The notes below the pieces were generated by a model, which ran no database searches, had not been told where the DNA came from, and saw only the letters and a program-made list of their open reading frames with translations. Positions 17,992-26,690 of a stretch of 64,000 bases of DNA are shown piece after piece. Position numbers and translations under genes: made by a program. The DNA is from VAZQ01 sp035263865 (GTDB lineage: Bacteria; Pseudomonadota; Alphaproteobacteria; Rhizobiales; Xanthobacteraceae), in contig DATFQX010000509.1 in NCBI GenBank assembly GCA_035263865.1, positions 7,130 to 71,129 on the forward strand. The letters run 5' to 3'. How positions within the stretch are numbered: the first letter of the stretch is position 1; each line of letters starts with the position of its first letter.

Positions 17992-19761
17992 ATGCAGGAT
18001 GAACCGGGGCGACGGCTAGCCACGAATTACCGCGGCTGGCAGTCCGATGTGATCGTCGACCTGATCAAGCGCTACGGCTTCCCGCATATCACGCTCAATC
18101 CCGGCGCAAGCTTTCGCGGCCTGCACGATTCGCTCGTAAACTACGGCGGCAACGAGCCGCCGATGATGCTGTGCCAACACGAAGAGATCGCGGTGCAGAT
18201 CGCGCATGGCTATGCCAAGGCGACCGGCAGGCCGATGGCAGTCATCCTGCACGATCTCGTTGGCCTCCTGCACGCCTGCATGGCGATCTATTACGCCTAC
18301 ATCGACCGGGTGCCGATCTTCATCATCGGTGCGACTGGTCCAATGGACGAGGGCAAGCGCCGCCCGCACATCGACTGGACGCACTCGGCGCTCGTTCAGG
18401 GCAATGCGGTGCGCGACTACGTCAAATGGGATTACCAGCCGACCTCGATCGATGGCGTTCCGGAAAGCTTTGCGCGCGCCTATTCGATCATGACGACGGA
18501 ACCGCAGGGCCCGGTCTATATGTGCTACGACGCCGCGCTTCAAGAGGCGCCGCTGACCTCGAACGTGCAGTCGCCCCCCGCAGACGCAGCGGCGACGCCG
18601 GCGCCGATGGCGCCTGACCTGCAGGCGATCGAAGCGATCGCCGACAAGCTGATGGCGGCCGAGCATCCCATGCTGCTTGCCGAATATGCCGGCCGGCGCG
18701 CCGGCGGCTTCGAGAGCATCATCGAGCTGGCCGAGACAGCCGGCGCTGCAGTGTGGGACGTCAACAACGCGCTCAATTTTCCCAACAAGCATCCGCTGTG
18801 TCTGAGCATGGACCAGACATCGCTTCGAGGCACCGATCTGATCGTCGGGCTCGACGTGAAGGACTGGGAGAAGCAGCTCACCGAGCTCAACAACGCCATG
18901 CGCACGCGCGAACCGCTCACCCCGCCGTCGTGCGATTTTGTCGAGATCGGCTTCGGCGAGATCAATATCAGCAAGTGGGCATTCGATTATTGCCGCATGC
19001 AGCCCTGCTCAATCCGCGCACTGGGCGATACCATTCTCGGCATTCCGGCGCTCACCCGACTGTGCAAGAAGCGCCTTGCCGACGACAGCAAGCTCAGATC
19101 GCGTATCGCGGAGCGCAAGGCCGCGATCGGCAAGCGCCACGACCAAGTGTGGACAAAATGGCAGGAGGACGCCCGGCGCAATTGGGACGCCTCCCCGATC
19201 ACCTTCGCGCGGCTGGCGCTCGAAATCTGGGAGGTGATCAAGACCGAGGACTGGGTGCTTACTGCTAACACGCTCAAGCAGCAGGTGCGCAAGCTGTGGG
19301 ATTTCGACAAGCCCTACCGGCATCCCGGCGTCGAACTCGGCACCTCGACCCAGATCGGCATCTCACTCGGAGTGGCGCTGGCGCACAAGGGCACGGGCCG
19401 CATCGTGGTCGATATCCAGCCCGACGGCGATCTGATGTTCGACGCCGGCGCGCTGTGGATCGCCGCGAAATACGAAATTCCAATGCTGGTCGTCATGCAC
19501 AACAACCGCGCCTATTACAACGACTGGGAGCACCAGATCCGCATGGCCAAGCTACGCGGCACGGATGAGGCCAAGGCGCATATCGGTATGGACCTGTTCG
19601 CTCCGGAGCCGGACTTCGGTGCGCTTGCCCGCGCCATGGGGTGCTACGGAGAGGGACCGATCGACAAGCCGCAGGATATCCGTCCTGCGCTGTTACGCGC
19701 GCTCGCCGAGGTCAAAAAGGGGCGACTTGCGCTCGTCGATACCATCACGCAGCACAGGTGA
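17992..19761 (+). CDS. Thiamine-diphosphate-dependent enzyme (acetolactate synthase/benzoylformate decarboxylase superfamily)
   Basis: A 589-residue protein with the three-domain layout of the POX/ALS family. The activating glutamate is in CQHEEIAVQIAHGYAKATG (residue 64 or 65). The C-terminal cofactor motif reads PDGDLMFDAGALW and ends in MHNNRAYYND, so the usual GDG is PDG here, but the metal-binding Asp and NN remain. Such enzymes decarboxylate 2-oxo acids or split/join C-C bonds through an acyl carbanion. It is the last gene of the cupin operon and is convergent with a binding-protein gene. Confidence 0.85.
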   Translation: MQDEPGRRLATNYRGWQSDVIVDLIKRYGFPHITLNPGASFRGLHDSLVNYGGNEPPMMLCQHEEIAVQIAHGYAKATGRPMAVILHDLVGLLHACMAIYYAYIDRVPIFIIGATGPMDEGKRRPHIDWTHSALVQGNAVRDYVKWDYQPTSIDGVPESFARAYSIMTTEPQGPVYMCYDAALQEAPLTSNVQSPPADAAATPAPMAPDLQAIEAIADKLMAAEHPMLLAEYAGRRAGGFESIIELAETAGAAVWDVNNALNFPNKHPLCLSMDQTSLRGTDLIVGLDVKDWEKQLTELNNAMRTREPLTPPSCDFVEIGFGEINISKWAFDYCRMQPCSIRALGDTILGIPALTRLCKKRLADDSKLRSRIAERKAAIGKRHDQVWTKWQEDARRNWDASPITFARLALEIWEVIKTEDWVLTANTLKQQVRKLWDFDKPYRHPGVELGTSTQIGISLGVALAHKGTGRIVVDIQPDGDLMFDAGALWIAAKYEIPMLVVMHNNRAYYNDWEHQIRMAKLRGTDEAKAHIGMDLFAPEPDFGALARAMGCYGEGPIDKPQDIRPALLRALAEVKKGRLALVDTITQHR

Positions 19762-19778
19762 TCGCGCTGCGCTTGCTC

Positions 19779-20456
19779 TCACACGGCCTCCAAGCCTTTC
19801 TGCTTGAGCAAGCGCGGGGACTCGGTCGCAACAAATTTCAGGAGCACCGCGGTGAGGCTCGACTCCTTGGCGGCCCTGAGCACGCCGCCCGAGAAAGTGG
19901 TGATCTTTTGCAGCGGCTCCGGGAGCGGCCCGACGATCTCGATGCCGGCAACGGGCAGAAGCTCGCTGATCTGCTGGATGCCGATCTCGGCCTCGCCCTT
20001 GGCGACTACCTCCCCGACCGGAGTCCCGGGATCGGGTATCACGATCTTCGATTTGATCGCACCGGCGATACCGAGGCGCGCGAGCACGGTGGGAAAATAG
20101 AGGCCGCTTAGGCCCGTCTTGGAATGGGCGACCGAGGTTGCCGCAATGAGCGCCCGTTTGAGCGCCTCCGGCGAGGCGATGTCAGGGTGCTTGGCACCCT
20201 TGCGCACGGCAATGCCAATGCGGGAGCGAGCGAGATCGACGCGGCTGCCGGCAACTGCCTTGCCCTGAGCGATGAGCTCGTCGATGGCCTCGGCAGTCAG
20301 AACGGCGACGTCCCCGCCGGCGCCGCCTTTGATCTCGTTCAGAAGGGCGTTCGTGGAGCCCCAGGTGACAGCAATTTTCGTGCTGTGGGCGCGCTCGAAC
20401 GCAGGCACAAGCTCGAGCATCACCGATTTCACGCCATTGGTGCAGAGGATATCCAT
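19779..20456 (-). CDS. ModA-like substrate-binding protein without signal peptide
   Basis: A 225-residue periplasmic-binding fold of the molybdate/tungstate-type class: TWGSTNALLNEIKGGAGGDVAVLT near the N-terminus and GEAEIGIQQISELL toward the end. The start ATG has AAGGGA upstream, and an in-frame stop lies a few codons before it. The protein therefore begins directly at the first strand (MDILCTNGVK) and has no export signal. It may act in the cytoplasm as a ligand-binding or enzyme-like protein. Convergent with the thiamine-diphosphate enzyme gene. Confidence 0.7.
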   Translation of the reverse strand: MDILCTNGVKSVMLELVPAFERAHSTKIAVTWGSTNALLNEIKGGAGGDVAVLTAEAIDELIAQGKAVAGSRVDLARSRIGIAVRKGAKHPDIASPEALKRALIAATSVAHSKTGLSGLYFPTVLARLGIAGAIKSKIVIPDPGTPVGEVVAKGEAEIGIQQISELLPVAGIEIVGPLPEPLQKITTFSGGVLRAAKESSLTAVLLKFVATESPRLLKQKGLEAV

Positions 20457-20570
20457 GCCCGCGATCCCTTCCCGTTCTCATCGTTGACGCCAGCCGGGCG
20501 AAGATGCCAGTTCTAGCGCCATAGCGGGAGAGCCTAGCGCCGTATCTGGAAGCGACACGCGGAGACGACC

Positions 20571-21077
20571 ATGGATAGCGAAAGCGCACGCATGAGCTCA
20601 GCCGCGGAGGCCCGGTTTCGGGTGGATTATCCCAACTCCAAACCGCGTGCCGTCAAGGTGGTCGCGCTCGATGCGGCGAGTCAACGCGTGGTCAAGCGCC
20701 TGGCAGAGCGGAGCTGGCATCGCGCGACGTTTTTCACGTCGATCAAGTTCGAAGGCGCGCCCCGCAGCGGGGAGAGTTGGTCCGCTTGGCTCAGCGACCT
20801 CGCCGGGCGCACCAAGGCGCTGATCGAAGAGGTGTCGGGGGCCGACCTGGTCGTCATGGTGTCGAGCGCAGGCACCAGCGCGCAAGCTGCCGCCGTGATC
20901 GGGGAAGCCTGCTCCGCGCGAAAGGTGATGACAATGGCGCTGATCATCGGCGGCAAACAGCAGTCGGACGAAGAGCTGTCGAAAACACTAGCGACGCTGC
21001 GGCCCTACGCATCGATGCTCGTCGTCGCCAGCAGCGAGGACTACATCGAGGAGATGCTGTCCGCGCTTAGAGCGTAG
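20571..21077 (+). CDS. Uncharacterised Rossmann/FtsZ-like small protein
   Basis: A 168-residue protein I cannot assign. The middle (residues 90-115) alternates strand and helix: ADLVVMVSSAGTSAQAAAVI. It is followed by a strand MTMALII and later ASMLVVASSEDYIEEML. Order and spacing recall the nucleotide-binding half of FtsZ/tubulin (GGGTGTG loop, then LRKxVDTLIVIPN), but the glycine-rich loop is replaced by SSAGTSAQ. It opens a co-directional run with the FAD reductase and dehydrogenase genes (34 and 33 bases apart), so it is probably part of the same pathway. Confidence 0.5.
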   Translation: MDSESARMSSAAEARFRVDYPNSKPRAVKVVALDAASQRVVKRLAERSWHRATFFTSIKFEGAPRSGESWSAWLSDLAGRTKALIEEVSGADLVVMVSSAGTSAQAAAVIGEACSARKVMTMALIIGGKQQSDEELSKTLATLRPYASMLVVASSEDYIEEMLSALRA

Positions 21078-21110
21078 AGGCCAACTGATTCCGCGCGGAC
21101 GAAGGCGGGC

Positions 21111-22340
21111 ATGAGTAGCGGGCGCAGAATCGTTATTGTCGGAGGCGGGCCGGCAGGTGTGGCCGCCGGGCTCGCGGCAAAACAACAGGACGCCGCCGCA
21201 CAAGTGCTCGTGCTCACCGATGAGCGCCAGGAGCCGTACGAGAAGCCGCCGCTGTCGAAGGCCGTACTCACGGGCAAGGCGATGCCTCATGACGCGCCGA
21301 TCGCCGGGCCGAAGGGCGTTTGCGGGCATGGTGTGCGCCTCGAACTCGGCACCGTGGTTAAGGCGCTGGATCGCGGCGCGCACACGGTGGTCACGAATAC
21401 GGGCGAGCGCATCGTATACGACGCGCTCCTGCTCGCGACCGGCTCGACAAATCGGGTGCTGCCGACGTTCCCGTGCGGACGCAGAGGCGTTCATTATTTG
21501 CGCACCGAAGCAGAGGCACGCGCGCTGAAGGCGCGCCTCGAACAGAGCCGTTCGCTCCTTGTCGTCGGGGGCGGACTGATCGGGCTGGAAGTTGCCGCCT
21601 CCGCCGCAGAACTCGGCATCAAAACGAGCGTGATGGAAATCGCGCCGTGCATCCTCGCGCGGGTCGCCAACGCAGAACTGTCCGCGCTGATCCACGAGCG
21701 CCACCGCACGCGCGGGGTCGATATTCGAGTAAGCGCCGCGCCGACGGCTGTCCGCGATCTGCCGGATGGCTGCCTCGCCGTGGATACCGAGACCGGCGAT
21801 ACGGTCGCCGCGGATTTAATCGTGGTGGGCGCCGGCGTCGCGCCCGATGATCGGCTCGCGCGCGAGGCGGGCCTCGCAGTGAGCGACGGTATCATGGTCG
21901 ATCGGCATGGCCGAACCAGCGATCCGGCCATTTTCGCGGCCGGCGACTGCGCGCGCTTTCCCGGACCGCGCGGACCGGTACGGCTGGAGAACTGGCGTCA
22001 TGCCCAGGAGCACGGCGCGATCGCGGGACGCAACGCCGCCGGCGGCAACGTCGCCTATGACGTCGTACCCTCGTTTTGGTCAGAACAACATGACATGTAT
22101 ATCCAAGGCGTGGGCTGGCCCGTCGCGCAACCGAGCGTCTGCGTGCGCCGGCCGGTCGGTGCGGGTGGCTTGCTCTTCTTCGAGTTCGAAGGGCCGCGTC
22201 TCGCTTACGTGTCGGGCATCAATGCGCAGCGCGATATTGCGATAGCGCGCCGCCTGATCGAACGCAACATCCCGGTTGACGCCAGCGAGGTTGCAGACGC
22301 GGATAAGCCGCTCGCTGCGCTGCTCAAAGCCAAGGTCTGA
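21111..22340 (+). CDS. FAD-dependent pyridine-nucleotide oxidoreductase (ferredoxin/rubredoxin reductase type)
   Basis: A 409-residue flavoprotein with FAD motif IVGGGPAGVAAG near the N-terminus, NAD motif VVGGGLIGLEVA around residue 150 and the second FAD motif IFAAGDCARFP around residue 280. It resembles the reductase component of Rieske-type oxygenases and P450 systems, which passes electrons from NADH to a ferredoxin. No ferredoxin or oxygenase gene is beside it in this window. Alternatives include a nitrite-reductase-like or coenzyme A disulfide-type reductase. Confidence 0.82.
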   Translation: MSSGRRIVIVGGGPAGVAAGLAAKQQDAAAQVLVLTDERQEPYEKPPLSKAVLTGKAMPHDAPIAGPKGVCGHGVRLELGTVVKALDRGAHTVVTNTGERIVYDALLLATGSTNRVLPTFPCGRRGVHYLRTEAEARALKARLEQSRSLLVVGGGLIGLEVAASAAELGIKTSVMEIAPCILARVANAELSALIHERHRTRGVDIRVSAAPTAVRDLPDGCLAVDTETGDTVAADLIVVGAGVAPDDRLAREAGLAVSDGIMVDRHGRTSDPAIFAAGDCARFPGPRGPVRLENWRHAQEHGAIAGRNAAGGNVAYDVVPSFWSEQHDMYIQGVGWPVAQPSVCVRRPVGAGGLLFFEFEGPRLAYVSGINAQRDIAIARRLIERNIPVDASEVADADKPLAALLKAKV

Positions 22341-22372
22341 GCCTTACACGCACCACGCAGACAGAGGACAAA

Positions 22373-23215
22373 ATGAACGGGGAGAAAGCGCGAGTTGGCA
22401 TCGTAGGCGTAGGGCGCATGGGCCTCGCGATGTTGAAGCATCTCATCAAGCAAGGGTACCAGGTGACCGCCTGCGACATCGACGACAAGCAACTCGCGAA
22501 GGCGAGCGATATCGGCGCTGCCACGGTCAAGACTCCGGCCGAAGTGGCGCGTGCGGTCGATTTCGTGATCGTCGCCGTGGGCTACGACGAGGAGCTGCGT
22601 CAAGTCGTGCTCGAGGTGGACGGACTGCTCGTCAATCTCGCGCCCGGCTCGATCATCGCGGTTTCCTCAACTGCGAAGCCGGACACGGTCAAGGCGCTCG
22701 ACCAGCAGGCCAGAGCGCACGGCATCGCCATCCTCGATGCTCCGATCTGCCGCGGCCGCTTCGCCGCCGATGACGGAACGCTACTCGCGCTCGTCGGCGG
22801 GGCGCCCGAAGTGGTCGAGCGCGGCCGCGCGATCTACAGCTGCTTTTGCTCCGACTATGCCCATTTGGGCGAAGTCGGCCACGGTCAGGTCGGCAAGACC
22901 ATGAACAACCTGCTGCTTTGGATCAATGCCGTTGGCTTGATCGAAGCGGGCCGGCTGGCGGAGACCACCGGAATCGATCTCGTCAAACTGCGCGCGGCGC
23001 TGCTGATAAGCTCAGGTGCCTCGAACGCGCTCAAGGAATGGGACGGCGTCTCGTTTACTTGGGCGCTCAAGGACATGCAGATCGCCGCCGACCTCGCCGA
23101 TAAAGCCGGCCTCTCGCTCCCGATCACTGGCGCGATCAAAGAACTGGTCAAGGAGGCGCGACGCAACAAGACAGCAGGCGCCACGCCGAAGTGGACGGGA
23201 CATGGCGGCCAATAG
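22373..23215 (+). CDS. NAD(P)-dependent beta-hydroxyacid dehydrogenase (3-hydroxyisobutyrate dehydrogenase family)
   Basis: A 280-residue protein with N-terminal Rossmann motif VGIVGVGRMGLAML, substrate motif DAPICRG and the catalytic lysine in GQVGKTMNNLLLW. The family oxidises 2- or 3-hydroxy acids such as hydroxyisobutyrate, tartronate semialdehyde or phenyllactate-type compounds. It is 33 bases after the FAD reductase gene and is the last gene of that run. In the cluster it could handle a hydroxy-acid intermediate. Confidence 0.85.
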   Translation: MNGEKARVGIVGVGRMGLAMLKHLIKQGYQVTACDIDDKQLAKASDIGAATVKTPAEVARAVDFVIVAVGYDEELRQVVLEVDGLLVNLAPGSIIAVSSTAKPDTVKALDQQARAHGIAILDAPICRGRFAADDGTLLALVGGAPEVVERGRAIYSCFCSDYAHLGEVGHGQVGKTMNNLLLWINAVGLIEAGRLAETTGIDLVKLRAALLISSGASNALKEWDGVSFTWALKDMQIAADLADKAGLSLPITGAIKELVKEARRNKTAGATPKWTGHGGQ

Positions 23216-23271
23216 TGAGTAATCAGAGCGGACCTTCATCTGAGTCGTAATACCCGACGACTGAACCCTGG

Positions 23272-24018
23272 TCACGATAAGTCCATGGCTGACACACCGC
23301 CGTCGACGAACAGATTGGCGCCGTAAACGAACGAGGACTCCTCGCTGGCCAGGAACAGCACCGCCTTGGCGGCTTCTTGGGGTTGGCCCGGACGCTTGGC
23401 CATGTTCGGGACTGGCCGGGTCGGATCGAACTCGTCCTTGCCGACGGGAGAGCCGATCTTGTTGGGCACGATCGCGTTCACCCTGATCTTGTGCGGGGCA
23501 AGTTGTGCTGCCATGGCGCGCGTCAAGTTCGCGACGCCGCCCTTCGCGGCCGAATAGGCAAGCGCGCGGCTTCTACCCATGAAGCCGGAGGTCGAACCGA
23601 CATTGATAATCCGCCCTCCCGTGTCCTGCCTCGCCATTTGCAGGCCGACGTGCTTGCCCATGAGGAATTGGCTCTTAAGCGTCACCGCCAAGACCCGATC
23701 CCACTCCTCTTCCGTAATCTCGAAAATGTGCTTGTTGTCCGAGATCGCAACGTTGTTGACCAGAATATCGATGCGGCCGAAGCGGTTGACGATTGCATCG
23801 ACCATCTCGGCCACGTCGCCGCCTTTGGAGACGTCACCGATAAACAGTTCGGCCACGCCGCCCGCCCCCCGGATTGCAAGCATGACCCGCTCGCCGCGCG
23901 GCCTGTCCAAATCGACGGCCGCGACTTTGGCGCCTTCGGCGGCGAACAGCTTCGCAATCTCCTCGCCGATGTTGCGGCCCGCGCCAGTGACGACCGCCAC
24001 CTGATCCTTGAGCTTCAT
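23272..24018 (-). CDS. Short-chain dehydrogenase/reductase
   Basis: A 248-residue classical SDR. Cofactor motif VTGAGRNIGEEIA replaces the usual TGxxxGIG with a slightly altered loop; NNVAISD, the catalytic serine in GSTSG and YSAAKGG (Tyr and Lys) are all present. It interconverts an alcohol and a ketone with NAD(P). Convergent with the dehydrogenase gene and divergent from proA, it marks the right end of the catabolic block. Confidence 0.88.
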   Translation of the reverse strand: MKLKDQVAVVTGAGRNIGEEIAKLFAAEGAKVAAVDLDRPRGERVMLAIRGAGGVAELFIGDVSKGGDVAEMVDAIVNRFGRIDILVNNVAISDNKHIFEITEEEWDRVLAVTLKSQFLMGKHVGLQMARQDTGGRIINVGSTSGFMGRSRALAYSAAKGGVANLTRAMAAQLAPHKIRVNAIVPNKIGSPVGKDEFDPTRPVPNMAKRPGQPQEAAKAVLFLASEESSFVYGANLFVDGGVSAMDLS

Positions 24019-24129
24019 GCGCTAGCCCAACGTTCCCCGCCCCGGCTGTCATTACATTTGCCGCCGGTGGGCTGCAATACGGGCGGCTCGCGGGAGCGCC
24101 ACGAACATGATAGGAGAGTTGTTCAAGAA

Positions 24130-25431
24130 ATGGATTACGCCGTGACTGCACCGCTCAAGACTGTCGAAGCATCCACCGTCGCCACGATGATGCGCGAGAG
24201 CGGGCAGCGGGCGAAAAGCGCCGCACGCGTGCTCGCGCTCGCGCCCACGGCGCAGAAGGACAAGGCCCTTGCGGGGATGGCCGAGGCACTCCGCACGCGT
24301 CAGGCAGACATCCGTTCCGCCAATGCCGATGATATGGCCGAGGCGAAGGCCGCGGGCGCCACGGCGGCCTTTCTCGACCGGCTCGCCCTCGATGAGCGGC
24401 GCATCGCCGCCATGGCCGATGGTCTCGACGTCGTGCGCGCGCTTGCCGATCCGGTGGGCACGGTGACGGAGCGCTGGACGCGGCCGAACGGCATGACAAT
24501 CGAGCGCGTGCGCGTGCCGATCGGCGTCGTCGGCATCATCTACGAGAGCCGCCCGAACGTGACGGCAGACGCCGCTTCGCTCTGCCTCAAGGCAGGCAAT
24601 GCGGCGATCCTGCGCGGCGGCTCGGAAAGCTATCGATCGAATCAGGCAATTCACGCCGCGTTGATCGAGGGAATGCGGGCGGCCTCGCTGCCGGAGGCTG
24701 CGATCGCGCTGGTGCCGAGCCGCGACCGCTCAGCGGTCGGGATGATGCTCTCAGGCCTCGACGGCGCGATCGACGTAATCGTGCCGCGCGGCGGCAAGAG
24801 CTTGGTCGCGCGGGTGCAGGCGGAGGCGCGCGTGCCGGTCTTTGCGCATCTCGAAGGCATCTGCCACGTGTATGTGGACAAGGCAGCCAAGCTGGATATG
24901 GCGCGGACGATCGTGCTCAATGCGAAGATGCGCCGCACCGGCGTCTGCGGCGCGGCCGAGACGCTGCTCGTGGACCGCGCAGTCGCGTCCACCTACCTCA
25001 AGCCGCTCGTCACCATGCTCATCGATGCCGGCTGTGAGGTGCGTGGCGACGAGGCAACGCGCGCTGCCGACCCGCGCGTCAAGCCGGCAAGCGAGCAGGA
25101 CTGGTCGACCGAATATCTCGATGCCGTCATTTCCGCCAAGGTGGTCGATGGGGTGGATGGCGCGATGAAGCATATCGAGCGTTTCGGCTCGCATCATACG
25201 GATTCGATCATCACCGAAGACCAAGCGGCAGCGGAGAAATTCCTCAGCGAAGTGGATTCGGCCATCGTGTTGCACAACGCCTCGACCCAATTCGCCGACG
25301 GCGGCGAGTTCGGCTTCGGCGCCGAGATCGGCATCGCCACTGGCCGCTTTCATGCGCGCGGGCCGGTCGGCGTCGAGCAGTTGACAACCTTCAAGTATCG
25401 CGTGCGTGGCTCGGGGCAGATCAGGCCGTGA
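24130..25431 (+). CDS. proA: Gamma-glutamyl phosphate reductase
   Basis: Reduces gamma-glutamyl phosphate to glutamate semialdehyde with NADPH in proline synthesis. The 433-residue sequence shows VGIIYESRPNVTADAASLCLK, GGKSLV, and RTGVCGAAETLLV with the catalytic cysteine near residue 273. Start ATG 24130 follows AGGAGAG. Its stop overlaps the nadD start by four bases. In many Rhizobiales proB lies just upstream, but here an SDR gene of the catabolic block is in that position. Confidence 0.96.
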   Translation: MDYAVTAPLKTVEASTVATMMRESGQRAKSAARVLALAPTAQKDKALAGMAEALRTRQADIRSANADDMAEAKAAGATAAFLDRLALDERRIAAMADGLDVVRALADPVGTVTERWTRPNGMTIERVRVPIGVVGIIYESRPNVTADAASLCLKAGNAAILRGGSESYRSNQAIHAALIEGMRAASLPEAAIALVPSRDRSAVGMMLSGLDGAIDVIVPRGGKSLVARVQAEARVPVFAHLEGICHVYVDKAAKLDMARTIVLNAKMRRTGVCGAAETLLVDRAVASTYLKPLVTMLIDAGCEVRGDEATRAADPRVKPASEQDWSTEYLDAVISAKVVDGVDGAMKHIERFGSHHTDSIITEDQAAAEKFLSEVDSAIVLHNASTQFADGGEFGFGAEIGIATGRFHARGPVGVEQLTTFKYRVRGSGQIRP

Positions 25432-26138
25432 AAACTTCGCTTGCGCCGTCGCAGCCCTCTCCCGCAAGGGCAGAGGGGCAACCGATTGCGCCCCGCATCG
25501 TGCTACCTCCGCACGCCCCTGGGATGCGGATCGGTCTATTCGGCGGCACGTTCGATCCACCGCATGAGGCGCATCTTGGCGCCTGTTTGCTCGCCATGAA
25601 GCGGCTCCAACTCGACCGAGTCTGGTGGCTGGTTACCCCCGGCAATCCGCTCAAGGACACGCGGGGGCTTGCCCCCCTCGCACAGCGTATCGTCGCCGCG
25701 GGGGCGCTTGCGCGCCATCCCCGCATCGACATCTGCGACCTGGAAGCGCAAATCGGCACGCCGTACACCTATGAGACCATCGCCTATCTGCGCCGCCACT
25801 GTCCGGGCGTCCGTTTCGTCTGGATTATGGGCGCCGACAATCTCCGCAGCTTCAATCGCTGGCAACGATGGCGCGGCATCGCCGCCATGGTGCCGATCGC
25901 CGTGGTCGATCGGCTCGGGCCCAGTCTCTACGCCAGCGGCAGCCCTGCAGGCCACGCGCTTGCGCGCTCGCGCATTCCCGAATCGACGGCAAGGTCGCTG
26001 CCTAACCGCAAGCCGCCCGCCTGGGTGTACCTGCATGGGCTGAAATCGCCCCTCTCGTCGACGGCTCTGCGTGCCGCCCGTCATAAAGGTGATGCCAAAG
26101 CGCCACAGTATCGAGATTGTGGAACGGCGGCAGGTTGA
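25428..26138 (+). CDS. nadD: Nicotinate-nucleotide adenylyltransferase
   Basis: Transfers AMP to nicotinate mononucleotide, giving deamido-NAD. Visible signatures are GLFGGTFDPPHEAHL (nucleotidyl transferase HxGH-type site, with HEAH here), WIMGADNL and SSTALRAAR. The GTG start overlaps proA (ATGA-like coupling). The 32 residues before MRIGLFGG form a Pro-rich extension; an internal ATG at 25524 gives a family-typical length of about 204. Confidence 0.95.
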   Translation: MKTSLAPSQPSPARAEGQPIAPRIVLPPHAPGMRIGLFGGTFDPPHEAHLGACLLAMKRLQLDRVWWLVTPGNPLKDTRGLAPLAQRIVAAGALARHPRIDICDLEAQIGTPYTYETIAYLRRHCPGVRFVWIMGADNLRSFNRWQRWRGIAAMVPIAVVDRLGPSLYASGSPAGHALARSRIPESTARSLPNRKPPAWVYLHGLKSPLSSTALRAARHKGDAKAPQYRDCGTAAG

Positions 26139-26620
26139 AACCGTTAACCGGCCGTGCCTATCTTAGGACTGCTTCGCTTCGCGTAGGCGATGAAAGAAAG
26201 GAAGGGACCCTGCGCATACCCGCACTCTCTCGCGCTGGCGCCTTCGGCGCCGCCGAACCCATCTCCAAGGTGCGTCCAGACGCCGAGGAGATTCTTCGCC
26301 TGGTGCTCGCGCGCCTCGACGACATGAAGGCGGAAGACACCGTCACCATCGATCTCACCGGCAAATCCAGCATCGCCGACACCATGGTTGTGACCTCCGG
26401 AAGGTCGAACCGCCATGTGGGCTCGCTCGCCGATCGCGTGCTCGAAGATCTCGCTACCGCCGGCTTGCCTGACGCGCGGGTGGAAGGAATGCCGCACTGC
26501 GACTGGGTGCTCATCGACGCCGGCGACGTGATAGTTCACGTGTTCCGGCCTGAAGTCCGCGCCTTCTATAATCTCGAGAAAATGTGGGCGCCTACTCGCC
26601 GGCACCGGCAGGCAAGCTAA
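26117..26620 (+). CDS. rsfS: Ribosomal silencing factor RsfS
   Basis: Binds ribosomal protein L14 and blocks subunit joining when nutrients are short. The core has TIDLTGKSSIADTMVVTSG, HVGSLADRV, DWVLIDAGDVIVHVF and YNLEKMW, all characteristic. The start is uncertain: the frame is open from TTG 26117 inside nadD, but RsfS proteins are usually 105-130 residues. GTG at 26270 (116 residues) or CTG at 26210 after AAGGAAGGGA fit better. Coordinates give the longest possibility. Confidence 0.92.
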   Translation: MWNGGRLKPLTGRAYLRTASLRVGDERKEGTLRIPALSRAGAFGAAEPISKVRPDAEEILRLVLARLDDMKAEDTVTIDLTGKSSIADTMVVTSGRSNRHVGSLADRVLEDLATAGLPDARVEGMPHCDWVLIDAGDVIVHVFRPEVRAFYNLEKMWAPTRRHRQAS

Positions 26621-26690
26621 CGACCGCTAATCCCTTGGCAGGCCGCGTGAGCGGCTTGAGCCTGCGCGCGGTCCATGCGTATCGTTACGC

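Noticed and set aside
23377..24129. Long upstream extension in frame with proA (251 codons)
   Set aside because: It is antisense to the SDR gene, which has all catalytic motifs; proA has a good start at 24130.
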